Below, piece by piece: positions 38,585-46,355 of a DNA stretch of 64,000 nucleotides; position 1 is the first letter of the stretch; the number at the start of each line of letters is the position of its first letter. The DNA is from an uncultured Poribacteria bacterium. Lineage in GTDB: Bacteria > Poribacteria > WGA-4E > PCPOR2b. The notes beneath the pieces are model-generated. The model saw only the letters and a program-made list of their open reading frames with translations, did not search any database and was not told the origin of the DNA. A program made the translations under genes and the position numbers. The stretch covers positions 2,633,623-2,697,622 of the forward strand of contig OY282444.1 of assembly GCA_958296125.1 (NCBI GenBank), written 5' to 3'.

Positions 38585-39691
38585 CTAAGATTCTAGTCGC
38601 ATCGGCATAATCAAGCAGAGATGCCCATCCTCACCCACCGGCTTTAAGACCGCTGCACTGAGGGAATCCTTGAGTTCCAAACGGAAATCTTCGGTTTGGA
38701 TATGTCCCACGGCTTCCACGAGGAAACGTGCATCAAATGCGATCTGAATCTCCCCATCGCCGCTCTTGATATCTACCGTTTCATACGCCTCTCCAAGATC
38801 GGGTGTCTTGGCAGAAATCCTCGCTTTGCCGTCCTGAATGTCCAAACGAATCGAGTAGGTTTTTGGGTTAGATAACAGTGCCACTCGCCTCAGGCCCCCC
38901 AGCGTTTTTTCAACACTAAGCGTCAGGTGAACTTCGTTATCGTTGGGGATAATCTGTTGGTACTTGGGATATTCGCCCTCTACCAATCGAGAGGTCAAGG
39001 TGGAGTCATCATCAGCGAAAATAATCTGGTTTTCCAGCAAGGAGACTTTGACCTCCGCTGATTCTGCAAAGGTTTTGGTAATCTCCCGGACCGCCTTGAG
39101 TGGAACGATAATCCCCATCGGTTCCTGGGGTGGTGGTATCAGCGTATCACTCGACGCAATGGCAAGGCGTCGTCCATCAGTAGCAACGACTTGAGTGAGT
39201 TCGGGTGTCAGATCAAAATAAAGTCCGTTCAAGAAGTATCGCGTTTCCTCTGTCGAAGCAGAAAACTCGGTTTTATCAATCATAGAACAGAGCGTTTCAC
39301 CATCAATCGTAAAGAAATCTCCGGCAATTGAGGGAAGCTCTGGAAACTCATCATCAGGTAATCCAATAATTTTATAAACCCCTTCCCCACAAGTAATTTC
39401 GATTCGATCATTTGCCGTTGTTGAAAGTCTGATTTCCTTGTCTGGTAGTTCACGTACAATTTCAGAAAGTTTCTTTGCCGATACGGTAATGGCACCTTCG
39501 TCAATGATAGTACCGGGAACAGCAGTCTGAATGCTAACCTCAAGATCGGTCGCTGCGATTTCGATTTGTCCATCTACTGCGCGCATCAGGACATTCGACA
39601 ATATTGGGAGCGTATTCCTGCCGGCGGCAACGCCTTGTAATACCTGAATGCACCTAAACAGATCTTCTTTTGTGAATATTAACTGCATCAT
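38585..39691 (-). CDS. dnaN: DNA polymerase III sliding clamp, beta subunit
   Basis: 368 residues of the three-domain clamp. Recognisable parts are VLQGVAAGRNTLPILSNVL near the N-terminus, FLNGLYFDLTPELTQVVATD, DGRRLAIASS and the C-terminal ending PVGEDGHLCLIMPMRL. It tethers polymerase III to DNA. ATGs at 39691 and 39688 are adjacent; either may start translation. The gene is the first after oriC in the direction away from dnaA. The 240-base gap to recF (38345-38584) holds no gene, only a short GCTAAAGC-type fragment near 38459. Confidence 0.96.
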   Translation of the reverse strand: MMQLIFTKEDLFRCIQVLQGVAAGRNTLPILSNVLMRAVDGQIEIAATDLEVSIQTAVPGTIIDEGAITVSAKKLSEIVRELPDKEIRLSTTANDRIEITCGEGVYKIIGLPDDEFPELPSIAGDFFTIDGETLCSMIDKTEFSASTEETRYFLNGLYFDLTPELTQVVATDGRRLAIASSDTLIPPPQEPMGIIVPLKAVREITKTFAESAEVKVSLLENQIIFADDDSTLTSRLVEGEYPKYQQIIPNDNEVHLTLSVEKTLGGLRRVALLSNPKTYSIRLDIQDGKARISAKTPDLGEAYETVDIKSGDGEIQIAFDARFLVEAVGHIQTEDFRLELKDSLSAAVLKPVGEDGHLCLIMPMRLES

Positions 39692-39716
39692 CTCTCTCCT
39701 TAAAGAATTATGTTTG

Positions 39717-39802
39717 TAAAGTTAAATCTTTATAAATACTTTTTGACAAATAACGGTTACGCATTCTTTTCTACTCTTTATCCTATTAATTAATATATAA
39801 GC
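39717..39802. other. AT-rich unwinding region of oriC
   Basis: A long A/T-rich stretch, ending in ATTAATTAATATATAAG just before the DnaA-trio, lies between dnaN and the DnaA boxes. Its place and composition match the DNA unwinding element of bacterial origins. Confidence 0.75.
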
Positions 39803-39817
39803 TAGTAGTAGTAGTAG
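39803..39817 (+). other. DnaA-trio (five TAG repeats) at oriC
   Basis: Five consecutive TAG triplets followed by a short G-run (39817-39820) and then DnaA boxes at 39822-39838. DnaA-trio elements (5'-TAG-type triplets beside a GC-rich spacer and DnaA boxes) guide DnaA onto a single strand to open the origin. The order box, GC, trio, AT-rich region matches the basal unwinding system described in Bacillus subtilis. Confidence 0.82.
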
Positions 39818-39821
39818 GGGA

Positions 39822-39995
39822 TGTGGATATGTGGATAACTCCCTCAAACCCGCGTCCTGACTGACGGGAAGCCTGTGGATAACTTGTGGATAACTTTTGG
39901 ACTTATCCACAAGTTATCCACATCCCAAAAGTTATCCACATCCGTCCACAGGCCATCCACAGGTTATCCACAGGGTTATCCACAGGTTATCCACA
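39822..39995. other. Replication origin oriC: DnaA-box cluster between dnaA and dnaN
   Basis: Nine perfect DnaA boxes are seen. TGTGGATAA occurs at 39830, 39874 and 39885; TTATCCACA occurs at 39903, 39914, 39932, 39964, 39976 and 39987. Weaker copies lie at 39822 and 39953. The cluster fills the dnaA-dnaN gap (39692-40021), next to a DnaA-trio and an AT-rich region, so the identity as oriC is very strong. Confidence 0.96.
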
Positions 39996-40021
39996 TTTAC
40001 GATTTGCAGAATATGTTTCCA

Positions 40022-41365
40022 TTATTTAATGTCTTCTATCAAAAAGTTAATTGTTTGGTAAAGTTCCGAATCTGTGCGGATACTCTCTTCAATTCGACTG
40101 TTAGCGTGTAAAACGGTCGTGTGATCTTGCCTATCGAAAGCATTCGCAATTTCCATCAGGGAAAGTTTGGTGAGTTGACGGCAAAGATACATGGCAATTT
40201 GTCGAGGAACAACGACCGCTTTTGTGCGTGTAGAGGATCTGAGGTCGCTGATTTTGAGGCGAAAATAACTCGCTACAGCTTTTTGAATATCTTCTGCCGT
40301 GATAGCTTGATGGTTCATCCGGATGGCCGGTAGGGCAACGTTAGCTAACACATTACGGGCAAAATCGACTGTCAACTGCTCATTGAAAAGGCTCGCTTCT
40401 GCGGCAACACGAATGAGCGAGCCTTCCAGATCTCGAATGTTTGTTTGAATTACCTCGGCAATATAGCTTAAAACGGAGTCATGGACATTTCCCAAATTTT
40501 GGTCTTCGCACTTCTGGCGAAGGATAGCAATCCGTGTTTCAAATTGTGGCGGACTGATGTCAGCAACCATACCCCACTCAAAACGGGAGCGCAATCGTTC
40601 TTCAACCGTTTCAAGGTTCTTCGGTGGGCGGTCGCTTGTCATCACAATATGATTTGAATTTTGGTGAAGTTCATTGAACGTATGGAAAAATTCTTCCTGA
40701 GTGCCCTCCTTACGTTGTAAAAATTGGATGTCATCAATAAGGAGCACATCGACCGTCCGGTATTTGCTTCGGAAATCGAGAGCTGTCGTGCGAGTGATGA
40801 TAGAATCAATGTATTCATTCATAAAGGTCTCAGAAGAGATATAGAGTACTTTTTGCTTGGAATGAATCTCTTGAATCCGATTCCCGATTGCGTGCAGAAG
40901 GTGCGTCTTACCCAAGCCAACGCCGCCATAGATGAAAAGCGGGTTATAAATCTTCCCGGGGGTTTCCGCCACAGCAAGTGAGGCCGCATGACTCAAACGA
41001 TTGCCTGTTCCTACAACGAACCGATCAAAAGTATATTCGGGGTTCAGACTTGTCTCAGTAGAGGGTGCCACATCAGGTGTGGTAGGTGTGACCGATGGTT
41101 CAGATGCCCTTTTTGTATTGGGTTTTGCAGCAATGATTTTGAGCCGACAGCTGGCACCAATCTGTTTCGCTAAGAGGCCATTGATGTCAGAAAGAAAACG
41201 GCTTTCAATTTGCTCCTGCGTATACACACTCGGAACTGAAACCGTCATTTCACTCTCGGTGAGAGCCATGGGTTTGGCTTGGCGTAGATAGACATCTTCA
41301 CGAATGGTGTCGCCCAACTCAGACAGAATTTTCAACCAGATTTGATCCGGGGTATACCGCATCAT
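40022..41365 (-). CDS. dnaA: Chromosomal replication initiator protein DnaA
   Basis: 447 residues. Domain I is at the N-terminus (IWLKILSELGDTIRED), then a linker of about 35 residues rich in Ser/Thr/Pro. The AAA+ domain has NPLFIYGGVGLGKTHLLHAI and LLIDDIQFLQRKEGTQEEFF. The C-terminal DNA-binding domain has the DnaA signature DRQDHTTVLHANSRIEES. Product binds the boxes at 39.8-40.0 kb and 41.8 kb. It is transcribed towards oriC, as in Bacillus. ATGs at 41365 and 41362 are adjacent. Confidence 0.97.
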   Translation of the reverse strand: MMRYTPDQIWLKILSELGDTIREDVYLRQAKPMALTESEMTVSVPSVYTQEQIESRFLSDINGLLAKQIGASCRLKIIAAKPNTKRASEPSVTPTTPDVAPSTETSLNPEYTFDRFVVGTGNRLSHAASLAVAETPGKIYNPLFIYGGVGLGKTHLLHAIGNRIQEIHSKQKVLYISSETFMNEYIDSIITRTTALDFRSKYRTVDVLLIDDIQFLQRKEGTQEEFFHTFNELHQNSNHIVMTSDRPPKNLETVEERLRSRFEWGMVADISPPQFETRIAILRQKCEDQNLGNVHDSVLSYIAEVIQTNIRDLEGSLIRVAAEASLFNEQLTVDFARNVLANVALPAIRMNHQAITAEDIQKAVASYFRLKISDLRSSTRTKAVVVPRQIAMYLCRQLTKLSLMEIANAFDRQDHTTVLHANSRIEESIRTDSELYQTINFLIEDIK

Positions 41366-41410
41366 AGCAATTCCTATAGGTAGAAGGTTCCTTCAGGGAA
41401 ATTGACTGCT

Positions 41411-41430
41411 CCCAACGCTAAAGCGTTGGG
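41411..41430. repeat. Perfect hairpin upstream of dnaA (GCTAAAGC family)
   Basis: CCCAACGCTAAAGCGTTGGG has a 9-base-pair stem with a 2-base loop. A close, slightly imperfect copy lies at 41631-41650 (CCCCAAGCTAAAGCATTGGG) and a related form at 43243-43263. These are short interspersed palindromic repeats. The first copy would lie in the dnaA 5' leader. Confidence 0.55.
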
Positions 41431-41528
41431 CTTGTGCGAATTACTGTCAAAAGTCGTCACCACAAAATTGACAGCGCATTAAGCTATGGGATTTGGCTTG
41501 CTAACTTTCATGCCCGGTTCTAACGGGG

Positions 41529-41568
41529 GTAGGGGATGCCGTCGTGCGACGGTGTGGAACTCCCCTAC
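41529..41568. repeat. Two-level hairpin in the dnaA leader
   Basis: Outer arms GTAGGGGA (41529-41536) and TCCCCTAC (41561-41568) surround an inner stem CCGTCG-TG-CGACGG (41539-41552). It lies just downstream of the predicted dnaA promoter on the minus strand, so it would be at the 5' end of the dnaA transcript. It may be a repeat element or a leader structure. Confidence 0.5.
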
Positions 41569-41581
41569 GAAAGCCAAGTAA

Positions 41582-41610
41582 ATTATACTCCAAACGGCTT
41601 TGAAAAGCAA
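41582..41610 (-). promoter_or_regulatory. Putative sigma-70 promoter of dnaA
   Basis: Reading the minus strand, TTGCTT (41610-41605) and TATAAT (41587-41582) are 17 bases apart, a near-ideal vegetative promoter. It predicts a leader of about 210 bases before the dnaA ATG. Confidence 0.6.
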
Positions 41611-41630
41611 GGCTAAAGCGGGTGTTTCAT

Positions 41631-41650
41631 CCCCAAGCTAAAGCATTGGG
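41631..41650. repeat. Second copy of the GCTAAAGC hairpin family
   Basis: CCCCAAGCTAAAGCATTGGG is an imperfect palindrome matching the copy at 41411-41430. It lies just upstream of the dnaA promoter. Apart from these repeats, the promoters and a DnaA-box group, I see nothing else in the 703-base gap 41366-42068. Confidence 0.5.
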
Positions 41651-41792
41651 ATTCCACACCTAAAGGTTAATCATTGAATTTTTCAGGATATAACAGGGGA
41701 AGAGAAGTTCTTAGCGAAAATTGTATGTGAGATACAAACATGTCAGGGATGTTGGTTGGTCAATCGAGAGGAGAAATTGAACAATTCACAAG

Positions 41793-41823
41793 TTATCCAC
41801 AGGTTATCCACAAATCATCCACA
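41793..41823 (-). other. Second DnaA-box cluster upstream of dnaA
   Basis: Two perfect TTATCCACA boxes (41793-41801 and 41804-41812) and one TCATCCACA variant (41815-41823) lie between dnaA and rpmH. They make the origin bipartite, as in Bacillus, and could also mediate DnaA autoregulation. Confidence 0.8.
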
Positions 41824-41981
41824 AAATTCTTCACCTAAGAAAGACAGGAATCGCCGGGGCTCCCATCCATTGTCCGGTGCGTGTTAAGTTTAGTTTCCTC
41901 CTCAAGTAAAATGTGCTTTATTATATCATGAAACATGGCTTTAAGCAAGTTGAAAATCCTAATCTAGCGGCGGGAAAAGGC

Positions 41982-42011
41982 TTGACAAATCCTAGTCTTA
42001 TAGACTATCAT
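41982..42011 (+). promoter_or_regulatory. Putative sigma-70 promoter of rpmH
   Basis: TTGACA (41982-41987) and TATCAT (42006-42011) with an 18-base spacer, 57 bases before the rpmH ATG. The consensus -35 suits a strongly expressed ribosomal gene. Confidence 0.6.
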
Positions 42012-42068
42012 CCCCTCGTTTTGAGTTGATGGTTTGAAATTTTAAAATTAGATTAGGAGCAGGTGCTG

Positions 42069-42203
42069 ATGAAGCGTACATATCAACCCCACCGCCGCAA
42101 ACGAAAAAATAAGTTTGGTTTTCGTAAACGGATGTCTACGCGGGATGGCCGAAAAATACTCTCTCAACGTCGTGCGAGAGGTCGAACGGTCCTCACCGCT
42201 TAA
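42069..42203 (+). CDS. rpmH: Ribosomal protein L34
   Basis: 44 residues beginning [19 protein letters not shown] and continuing with [19 protein letters not shown], the almost invariant L34 sequence. A GGAGCAGG site lies about 6 bases before the ATG. It is divergent from dnaA, the usual location beside oriC. The next gene is not rnpA or yidC as in most bacteria but an AIR-synthase-like gene 14 bases downstream. Confidence 0.95.
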   Translation: MKRTYQPHRRKRKNKFGFRKRMSTRDGRKILSQRRARGRTVLTA

Positions 42204-42217
42204 CAGGACTCACGCCA

Positions 42218-43225
42218 ATGGTGTTGCCCCTCGGAAAGCTAAAAATCGATCTGTTACAGCAGTTGTTACCTCAACCGCATCGAGATCCTCGCGTCATTGT
42301 TGGCCCGAAAATCGGAGAGGACGCTGCTGTGATAGACTTCGGTGAATCGTATCTCGTTGCTAAGACAGATCCGATTACCTTCGCAACTGATGAGATTGGC
42401 TGGTATCTCATCTGCGTCAACAGTAACGATATTGCAACGATGGGGGCGATTCCAAAATGGCTGTTGACGACCATTCTTCTGCCGGAGAACCAGACGACCG
42501 AAGAATCGGTACGTCGTATCATGGAACAGATCAACACTGCGTGTGAGCATTTTGGCATTACGCTGTGCGGCGGTCACACCGAGATTACTTACGGCTTAGA
42601 TCGACCAATTGTCATTGGGCAAATGCTCGGCGAAGTCGAGAAGGACAGGCTAATTATTTCATCGGGGGCGCAAGTGAGAGATGATTTAATATTGACGAAA
42701 GGGCTCGGCATTGAAGCTACCTCAATCATCGCCCGTGAACGCGAATCCGAGCTGCTGGAGAAGTTTTCTCTCACTTTTCTTAACCGAGCAAAGCAGTATT
42801 TAACCTCACCGGGAATTTCAGTTTTGGAAGAGGCTCTGATTGCTGCTGGGACGGGTGGTGTCCATGCGATGCACGACCCAACGGAAGGCGGTGTCGCTAC
42901 AGCCATACACGAGCTTACACAGGCTGCAAACTTGGGGGTGGTCGTCTGGCAAGATGCACTGCTCATCTCGGATGAGACAAAACAACTTTGTCATGAATTG
43001 GATCTGAATCCGTTAGGAGTTATCTCCTCTGGCGCATTGCTGATTGCGGCGGATCCCACGAAGAGCAGCGAGATTGTGTCGGCGATTACCGAACACAATA
43101 TTCCCTGTGAAATTATCGGTCAGTTGCTACCGCCGGAGAGCGGTTGCTGGATCGAGGTGGATAGCCAACGTTGCCCCCTCCCGATTTTTGAGACGGACGA
43201 GATTACGAAGGTCTTTAGTGAGTGA
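42218..43225 (+). CDS. AIR-synthase-related (HypE/ThiL-like fold) protein
   Basis: 335 residues of the PurM/AIR-synthase superfamily. The N-terminus has VGPKIGEDAAVIDF and TDPITFATDEIGWY, then NSNDIATMGAIPKWLLTTIL, GITLCGGHTEITYG and later MHDPTEGGVATAIHELTQAA, all superfamily ATP-binding motifs. Hydrogenase-maturation HypE needs a C-terminal PRIC cysteine; this protein ends in FETDEITKVFSE, so it is not classical HypE. Other family members phosphorylate small molecules or make AIR; the substrate is unknown. It closely follows rpmH and precedes ispH by 91 bases. Confidence 0.82.
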   Translation: MVLPLGKLKIDLLQQLLPQPHRDPRVIVGPKIGEDAAVIDFGESYLVAKTDPITFATDEIGWYLICVNSNDIATMGAIPKWLLTTILLPENQTTEESVRRIMEQINTACEHFGITLCGGHTEITYGLDRPIVIGQMLGEVEKDRLIISSGAQVRDDLILTKGLGIEATSIIARERESELLEKFSLTFLNRAKQYLTSPGISVLEEALIAAGTGGVHAMHDPTEGGVATAIHELTQAANLGVVVWQDALLISDETKQLCHELDLNPLGVISSGALLIAADPTKSSEIVSAITEHNIPCEIIGQLLPPESGCWIEVDSQRCPLPIFETDEITKVFSE

Positions 43226-43242
43226 AAGCCAGGGGTGAGAAT

Positions 43243-43263
43243 CCCAACCCTTTAGGGTGTGGG
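43243..43263. repeat. Palindromic repeat after the AIR-synthase-like gene
   Basis: CCCAACCCT-TT-AGGGTGTGGG forms a hairpin 18 bases after the stop, resembling the GCTAAAGC-type elements near dnaA. There is no T-run, so terminator function is uncertain. Confidence 0.45.
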
Positions 43264-43316
43264 AGTATGTCAAAGAAGCCCTCGACCTAATCAGCTAACC
43301 CTAAACACGGTGATAA

Positions 43317-44546
43317 ATGCCAAGAGAATTTAACGTCCCGCTTTTCTACCGAAGCCCCATCATTTCTGTTGTAAAGCAAGCCCGCCGGGTGGCCGATCCT
43401 CGCAAGCGGGACCTCACTCCTTCCGTTTTGGACTTTGGGCCGGTGCGTTTCAAGATTGCGCGTCACTTTGGGTTCTGCTACGGGGTAGAGAACGCAATCG
43501 AAATTGCCTACCGGGCACTAGAGGAGAATCCGGATAAGCGAATCTTTCTGCTGTCAGAGATGATTCACAATCCTCACGTCAACACAGATCTTCGGGAGCG
43601 CGGGGTGCAATTCCTCTGCGAAACGTCGGGGAAACAATTGATTCCTTTCGATGAATTGACACCTGCAGATGTGGTTATTGTGCCTGCCTTTGGAACGACG
43701 CTGGAGATACAGGCTAAACTGAATGAGCGCGGCATTAATCCCTACGCTTACAACACGACCTGTCCTTTTGTGGAAAAGGTGTGGAAGAAGAGTGCGGAGA
43801 TTGGCAGGCAAAATTACACTATCGTGGTGCACGGTAAGCGATACCACGAAGAAACGCGAGCAACATTTTCCCATGCGAAATCGGGAGCACCTGTGGTGGT
43901 CGTGCTGAATCTGGTTGAGGCGGAACACCTCGCCAAGGTAATATGCGGGGAAGCGGATCGCGAGTTTTTCTTCGAGTATTTTGCGAATGGCTACTCCCCC
44001 GGCTTCCAGCCAGATCGTGACCTGAAGCGTATCGGTGTTGTCAACCAGACCACTATGCTGGCGACCGAGACACAGGCAATCGCTGACCTACTTCGGCAGG
44101 CGATGGTCGCCCGATACGGTGAGGAACGTATTGATGAACATTTTGCCGATACGAAGGACACGCTCTGCTACGCAACCAAAGAGAACCAGGACGCGACGCT
44201 CGCCCTCATTGAAGACAGGGGCGACTTAGCCTTGGTGGTAGGTGGATACAATTCCTCCAACACCAATCACCTTGTCGAATTATGTGATAGTAAAATGCCG
44301 ACGTACTTTGTCCGCGATGCCGGGGAAATCGAATCACCTCAGTCCATCCGTCACTGGGACATTCACGCAAAAGCTGTGTGCGAAACGACCAATTGGCTGT
44401 CGATGAACCCTCCTGATGGTAAGCCTGTTGATATTGTCCTGACGGCGGGGGCTTCGTGTCCTGATGCCTTGCTCGATGAAGTACTGTGCAAAATTGTTTC
44501 GTGGTTCCCCAAAACCCTTTCGATCGATGATGCCCTTGCACCCTAG
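43317..44546 (+). CDS. ispH: 4-hydroxy-3-methylbut-2-enyl diphosphate reductase
   Basis: 409 residues, the last enzyme of the MEP isoprenoid pathway, reducing HMBPP to IPP and DMAPP with a 4Fe-4S cluster. The three cluster cysteines are in HFGFCYGVENA (C54), NTTCPFVEKVW (C149) and TAGASCPDALLDEV. The conserved HNPHV also appears. The protein is longer than the 310-residue proteobacterial form, resembling the extended cyanobacterial/plant type. ispD and ispF are at 54 kb, so three MEP genes lie in the window. Confidence 0.95.
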   Translation: MPREFNVPLFYRSPIISVVKQARRVADPRKRDLTPSVLDFGPVRFKIARHFGFCYGVENAIEIAYRALEENPDKRIFLLSEMIHNPHVNTDLRERGVQFLCETSGKQLIPFDELTPADVVIVPAFGTTLEIQAKLNERGINPYAYNTTCPFVEKVWKKSAEIGRQNYTIVVHGKRYHEETRATFSHAKSGAPVVVVLNLVEAEHLAKVICGEADREFFFEYFANGYSPGFQPDRDLKRIGVVNQTTMLATETQAIADLLRQAMVARYGEERIDEHFADTKDTLCYATKENQDATLALIEDRGDLALVVGGYNSSNTNHLVELCDSKMPTYFVRDAGEIESPQSIRHWDIHAKAVCETTNWLSMNPPDGKPVDIVLTAGASCPDALLDEVLCKIVSWFPKTLSIDDALAP

Positions 44547-44704
44547 CGGGAATGGGAGAATTTCCACATTGGCTTAGTTAGCTAGCGCTGAGGATTTTCC
44601 ACACATCATCCGTGTCTGTCAGAACCATTGCACCGATGGGATCTCGCTTCACGAGGGACTTTGTTGCATATTTCCGCGTTCAGCTAGGGGCATTTAGTTC
44701 TTCT

Positions 44705-44762
44705 GTAGGAGGGATTTCCGAATCCCGACACTTCCCTGTCGGAGCGATCTCCCGGTTGCGAC
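44705..44762. repeat. Two 25-base palindromic units with 33-base period
   Basis: GTAGGAGGGATTTCC... (44705-44729) and GTCGGAGCGATCTCC... (44738-44762) are related 25-base units separated by 8 bases. Each carries an internal inverted repeat (GGGATTTCCGAATCCC in the first). They lie in the 443-base ispH-rpsF gap (44547-44989) and look like REP/BIME-type elements. Two units do not make a CRISPR array. Confidence 0.5.
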
Positions 44763-44825
44763 TTTTCCAACAAAATAGTTAAAAAGCCGAAAACTAAATA
44801 GCCCTAAGCGTTCAGCTAAAAACAG

Positions 44826-44854
44826 TTGATAAAGCAAACGGATTATGATATAAT
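44826..44854 (+). promoter_or_regulatory. Putative sigma-70 promoter of the rpsF operon
   Basis: TTGATA (44826-44831) and a perfect TATAAT (44849-44854) with a 17-base spacer, predicting a leader of about 130 bases before rpsF. It probably drives rpsF-ssb-rpsR-rplI-dnaB. Confidence 0.7.
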
Positions 44855-44871
44855 TTAGTCAATCTCTGCTC

Positions 44872-44899
44872 CATAACCGACTGATTGTGAGTTGTTATG
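44872..44899 (+). promoter_or_regulatory. Candidate S6:S18-binding leader element
   Basis: CATAA (44872-44876) can pair with TTATG (44895-44899). On the 5' side the pairing is interrupted by CCG (44877-44879), then ACT and AGT close a small hairpin (44880-44892). A CCG bulge in a stem is the conserved core of the leader bound by the S6:S18 complex for feedback control of rpsF operons. The element sits between promoter and rpsF, where it should be. Confidence 0.5.
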
Positions 44900-44989
44900 A
44901 GGGATGGGCAGGAGAATTTTTCTCTCTGCGGTTAAATATCAGTCAAAATTTAGATTGGAGCCATTCGTCCAAAGGGAGGTACAAAAGCA

Positions 44990-45388
44990 TTGAGTCAGTA
45001 CGAAACCATTTTTATTATTAATCCAGAATTAGATGAAAGCGAAACAGAGGGCGTTATTGAAGGTGTCAAGACGGCTATTGAGTCTGGTGGAGGCAAGCTT
45101 CTAAAGGTAGATCCATGGGGGAAGAAAAAGCTTGCTTATCCAGTTAAGCAGCACAGTGATGGCTATTATGTGCTGCTGGTGTTTGAAAGTAGCCCTGAGT
45201 TTGTAGGTCAATTAAACGGGCACTATCGAGTTACAGAACGGATTATCAAGCATATCGTTGTACAATTTGAGGGGGATCTGACCGAACTAACTCCAGGCCA
45301 TGCGGCACCACCGGGAGAAGGAAGCGACTCAACAAGTGCTCGTCCTTTTGAAAATAGTGAGAGTGAAGATGAGGATGAATACTTTTGA
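44990..45388 (+). CDS. rpsF: Ribosomal protein S6
   Basis: 132 residues from a TTG at 44990, chosen because AGGGAGGT is 9 bases upstream and the protein then begins SQYETIFIINPELDE. The core is intact: VDPWGKKKLAYPVKQHSDGY, VLLVFE, RVTERIIKHIVVQFE. The acidic C-terminal tail (about 30 residues, ending ESEDEDEYF) is longer than usual. It binds S18 in the 30S subunit and heads the conserved rpsF-ssb-rpsR-rplI-dnaB run. Confidence 0.95.
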   Translation: MSQYETIFIINPELDESETEGVIEGVKTAIESGGGKLLKVDPWGKKKLAYPVKQHSDGYYVLLVFESSPEFVGQLNGHYRVTERIIKHIVVQFEGDLTELTPGHAAPPGEGSDSTSARPFENSESEDEDEYF

Positions 45389-45426
45389 TAAAATATAGCA
45401 TCATATAAAACACAAGGAGAATAATA

Positions 45427-45876
45427 ATGGCAAGCTACAACAAGGTCATACTCATGGGAAACCTTACCCGCGATCCAGAGTTACAGTATCTTCCAAATGG
45501 AACGCCTATGGCAAAATTCGGGCTCGCTGTTAACCGTGTTTACAACGATCGGCAGTCCGGTGAGAGAAAGGAAGATGTTTGTTTTGTCGATATAACCGTT
45601 TGGGCAAGACAGGCAGAAATCTGTAACGAATATCTACAAAAAGGCAGTCCCGTTTTTCTTGAAGGGCGACTTAATTTCAATTCATGGGAAACCGATGAGG
45701 GGCAAAAACGCAACAAGCTAGATGTCGTTGCTGAAAGAGTTCAATTGATTGGCGGTCGTCAAGATGGCGGTGGTGGTGGTGCTTACGATCAAGCGTCCCC
45801 CGCAGCTGCCCCTTCATCAGCCCAATTTTCAGGGCAAGAGGGACCGCCTACGACTGACGACGACATTCCTTTCTGA
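45427..45876 (+). CDS. ssb: Single-stranded DNA-binding protein
   Basis: 149 residues. The OB fold is intact: NKVILMGNLTRDPELQYLPN, MAKFGLAVNR, DVCFVDITVWARQAEICNEY, SPVFLEGRLNFNSWE. A Gly/Ala/Pro-rich linker follows and the acidic tip ends TTDDDIPF, the partner-binding tail of SSB. AAGGAG lies before the ATG. It is between rpsF and rpsR, as in many bacteria. Confidence 0.96.
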   Translation: MASYNKVILMGNLTRDPELQYLPNGTPMAKFGLAVNRVYNDRQSGERKEDVCFVDITVWARQAEICNEYLQKGSPVFLEGRLNFNSWETDEGQKRNKLDVVAERVQLIGGRQDGGGGGAYDQASPAAAPSSAQFSGQEGPPTTDDDIPF

Positions 45877-45975
45877 AATCGATCGCTGCATAAAATTAGC
45901 GAATATTAGGAAGAAAAGGCGGGCGCAGTTGATACCTGCTTTTTCTTCTGCACTATCAATTGGAGGACTGAAATT

Positions 45976-46263
45976 TTGGCAAGGGAACAACGAGGCAATA
46001 CAAGAGATACCCGAGGCAACTTCAGAGATTCCCGGGAGATGCCCTATCGAAGGGGGCGCCGCAAACGGTGTCGGTTTTGCACGGAAAAGGTAGATTTCAT
46101 TGATTATAAAAGTATTGAAATACTCAGAAATTTTATGACAGACCGTGGTAAAATTCTGCCGCGACGGGTATCGGGTAACTGTGCAAAGCATCAAAGGGAG
46201 GTAACAAGAGCGATTAAACGCGCGCGTAACATTGCTTTAGTGCCTTTTACGACACAGCAGTAG
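45976..46263 (+). CDS. rpsR: Ribosomal protein S18
   Basis: 95 residues from a TTG at 45976 with TTGGAGGA upstream. The core is [37 protein letters not shown] and [21 protein letters not shown]. CxxC plus the later Cys indicate a possible zinc-binding form of S18. The N-terminal 25 residues are Arg/Asn/Gly-rich and longer than usual. It partners S6. Confidence 0.95.
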   Translation: MAREQRGNTRDTRGNFRDSREMPYRRGRRKRCRFCTEKVDFIDYKSIEILRNFMTDRGKILPRRVSGNCAKHQREVTRAIKRARNIALVPFTTQQ

Positions 46264-46355
46264 GTCATCATAGGTGGGAAGCGACTCGTACTGCTTCCTC
46301 GACTCGATTTGTCCATTGTGAACATTCGCTAGTCATAAAAATTAAGAGGCATTTT

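Noticed and set aside
42115..42345. Possible rnpA overlapping rpmH in another frame, as in Thermus
   Set aside because: The translated frame lacks the RNR-type motif of the RNase P protein and ends within the next gene.
42218..43225. Naming the AIR-synthase-like gene hypE
   Set aside because: The essential C-terminal PRIC cysteine of HypE is absent and no other hyp genes are nearby.
44705..44762. Minimal CRISPR array
   Set aside because: Only two units, differing at several positions, with an 8-base spacer; better explained as REP-like repeats.
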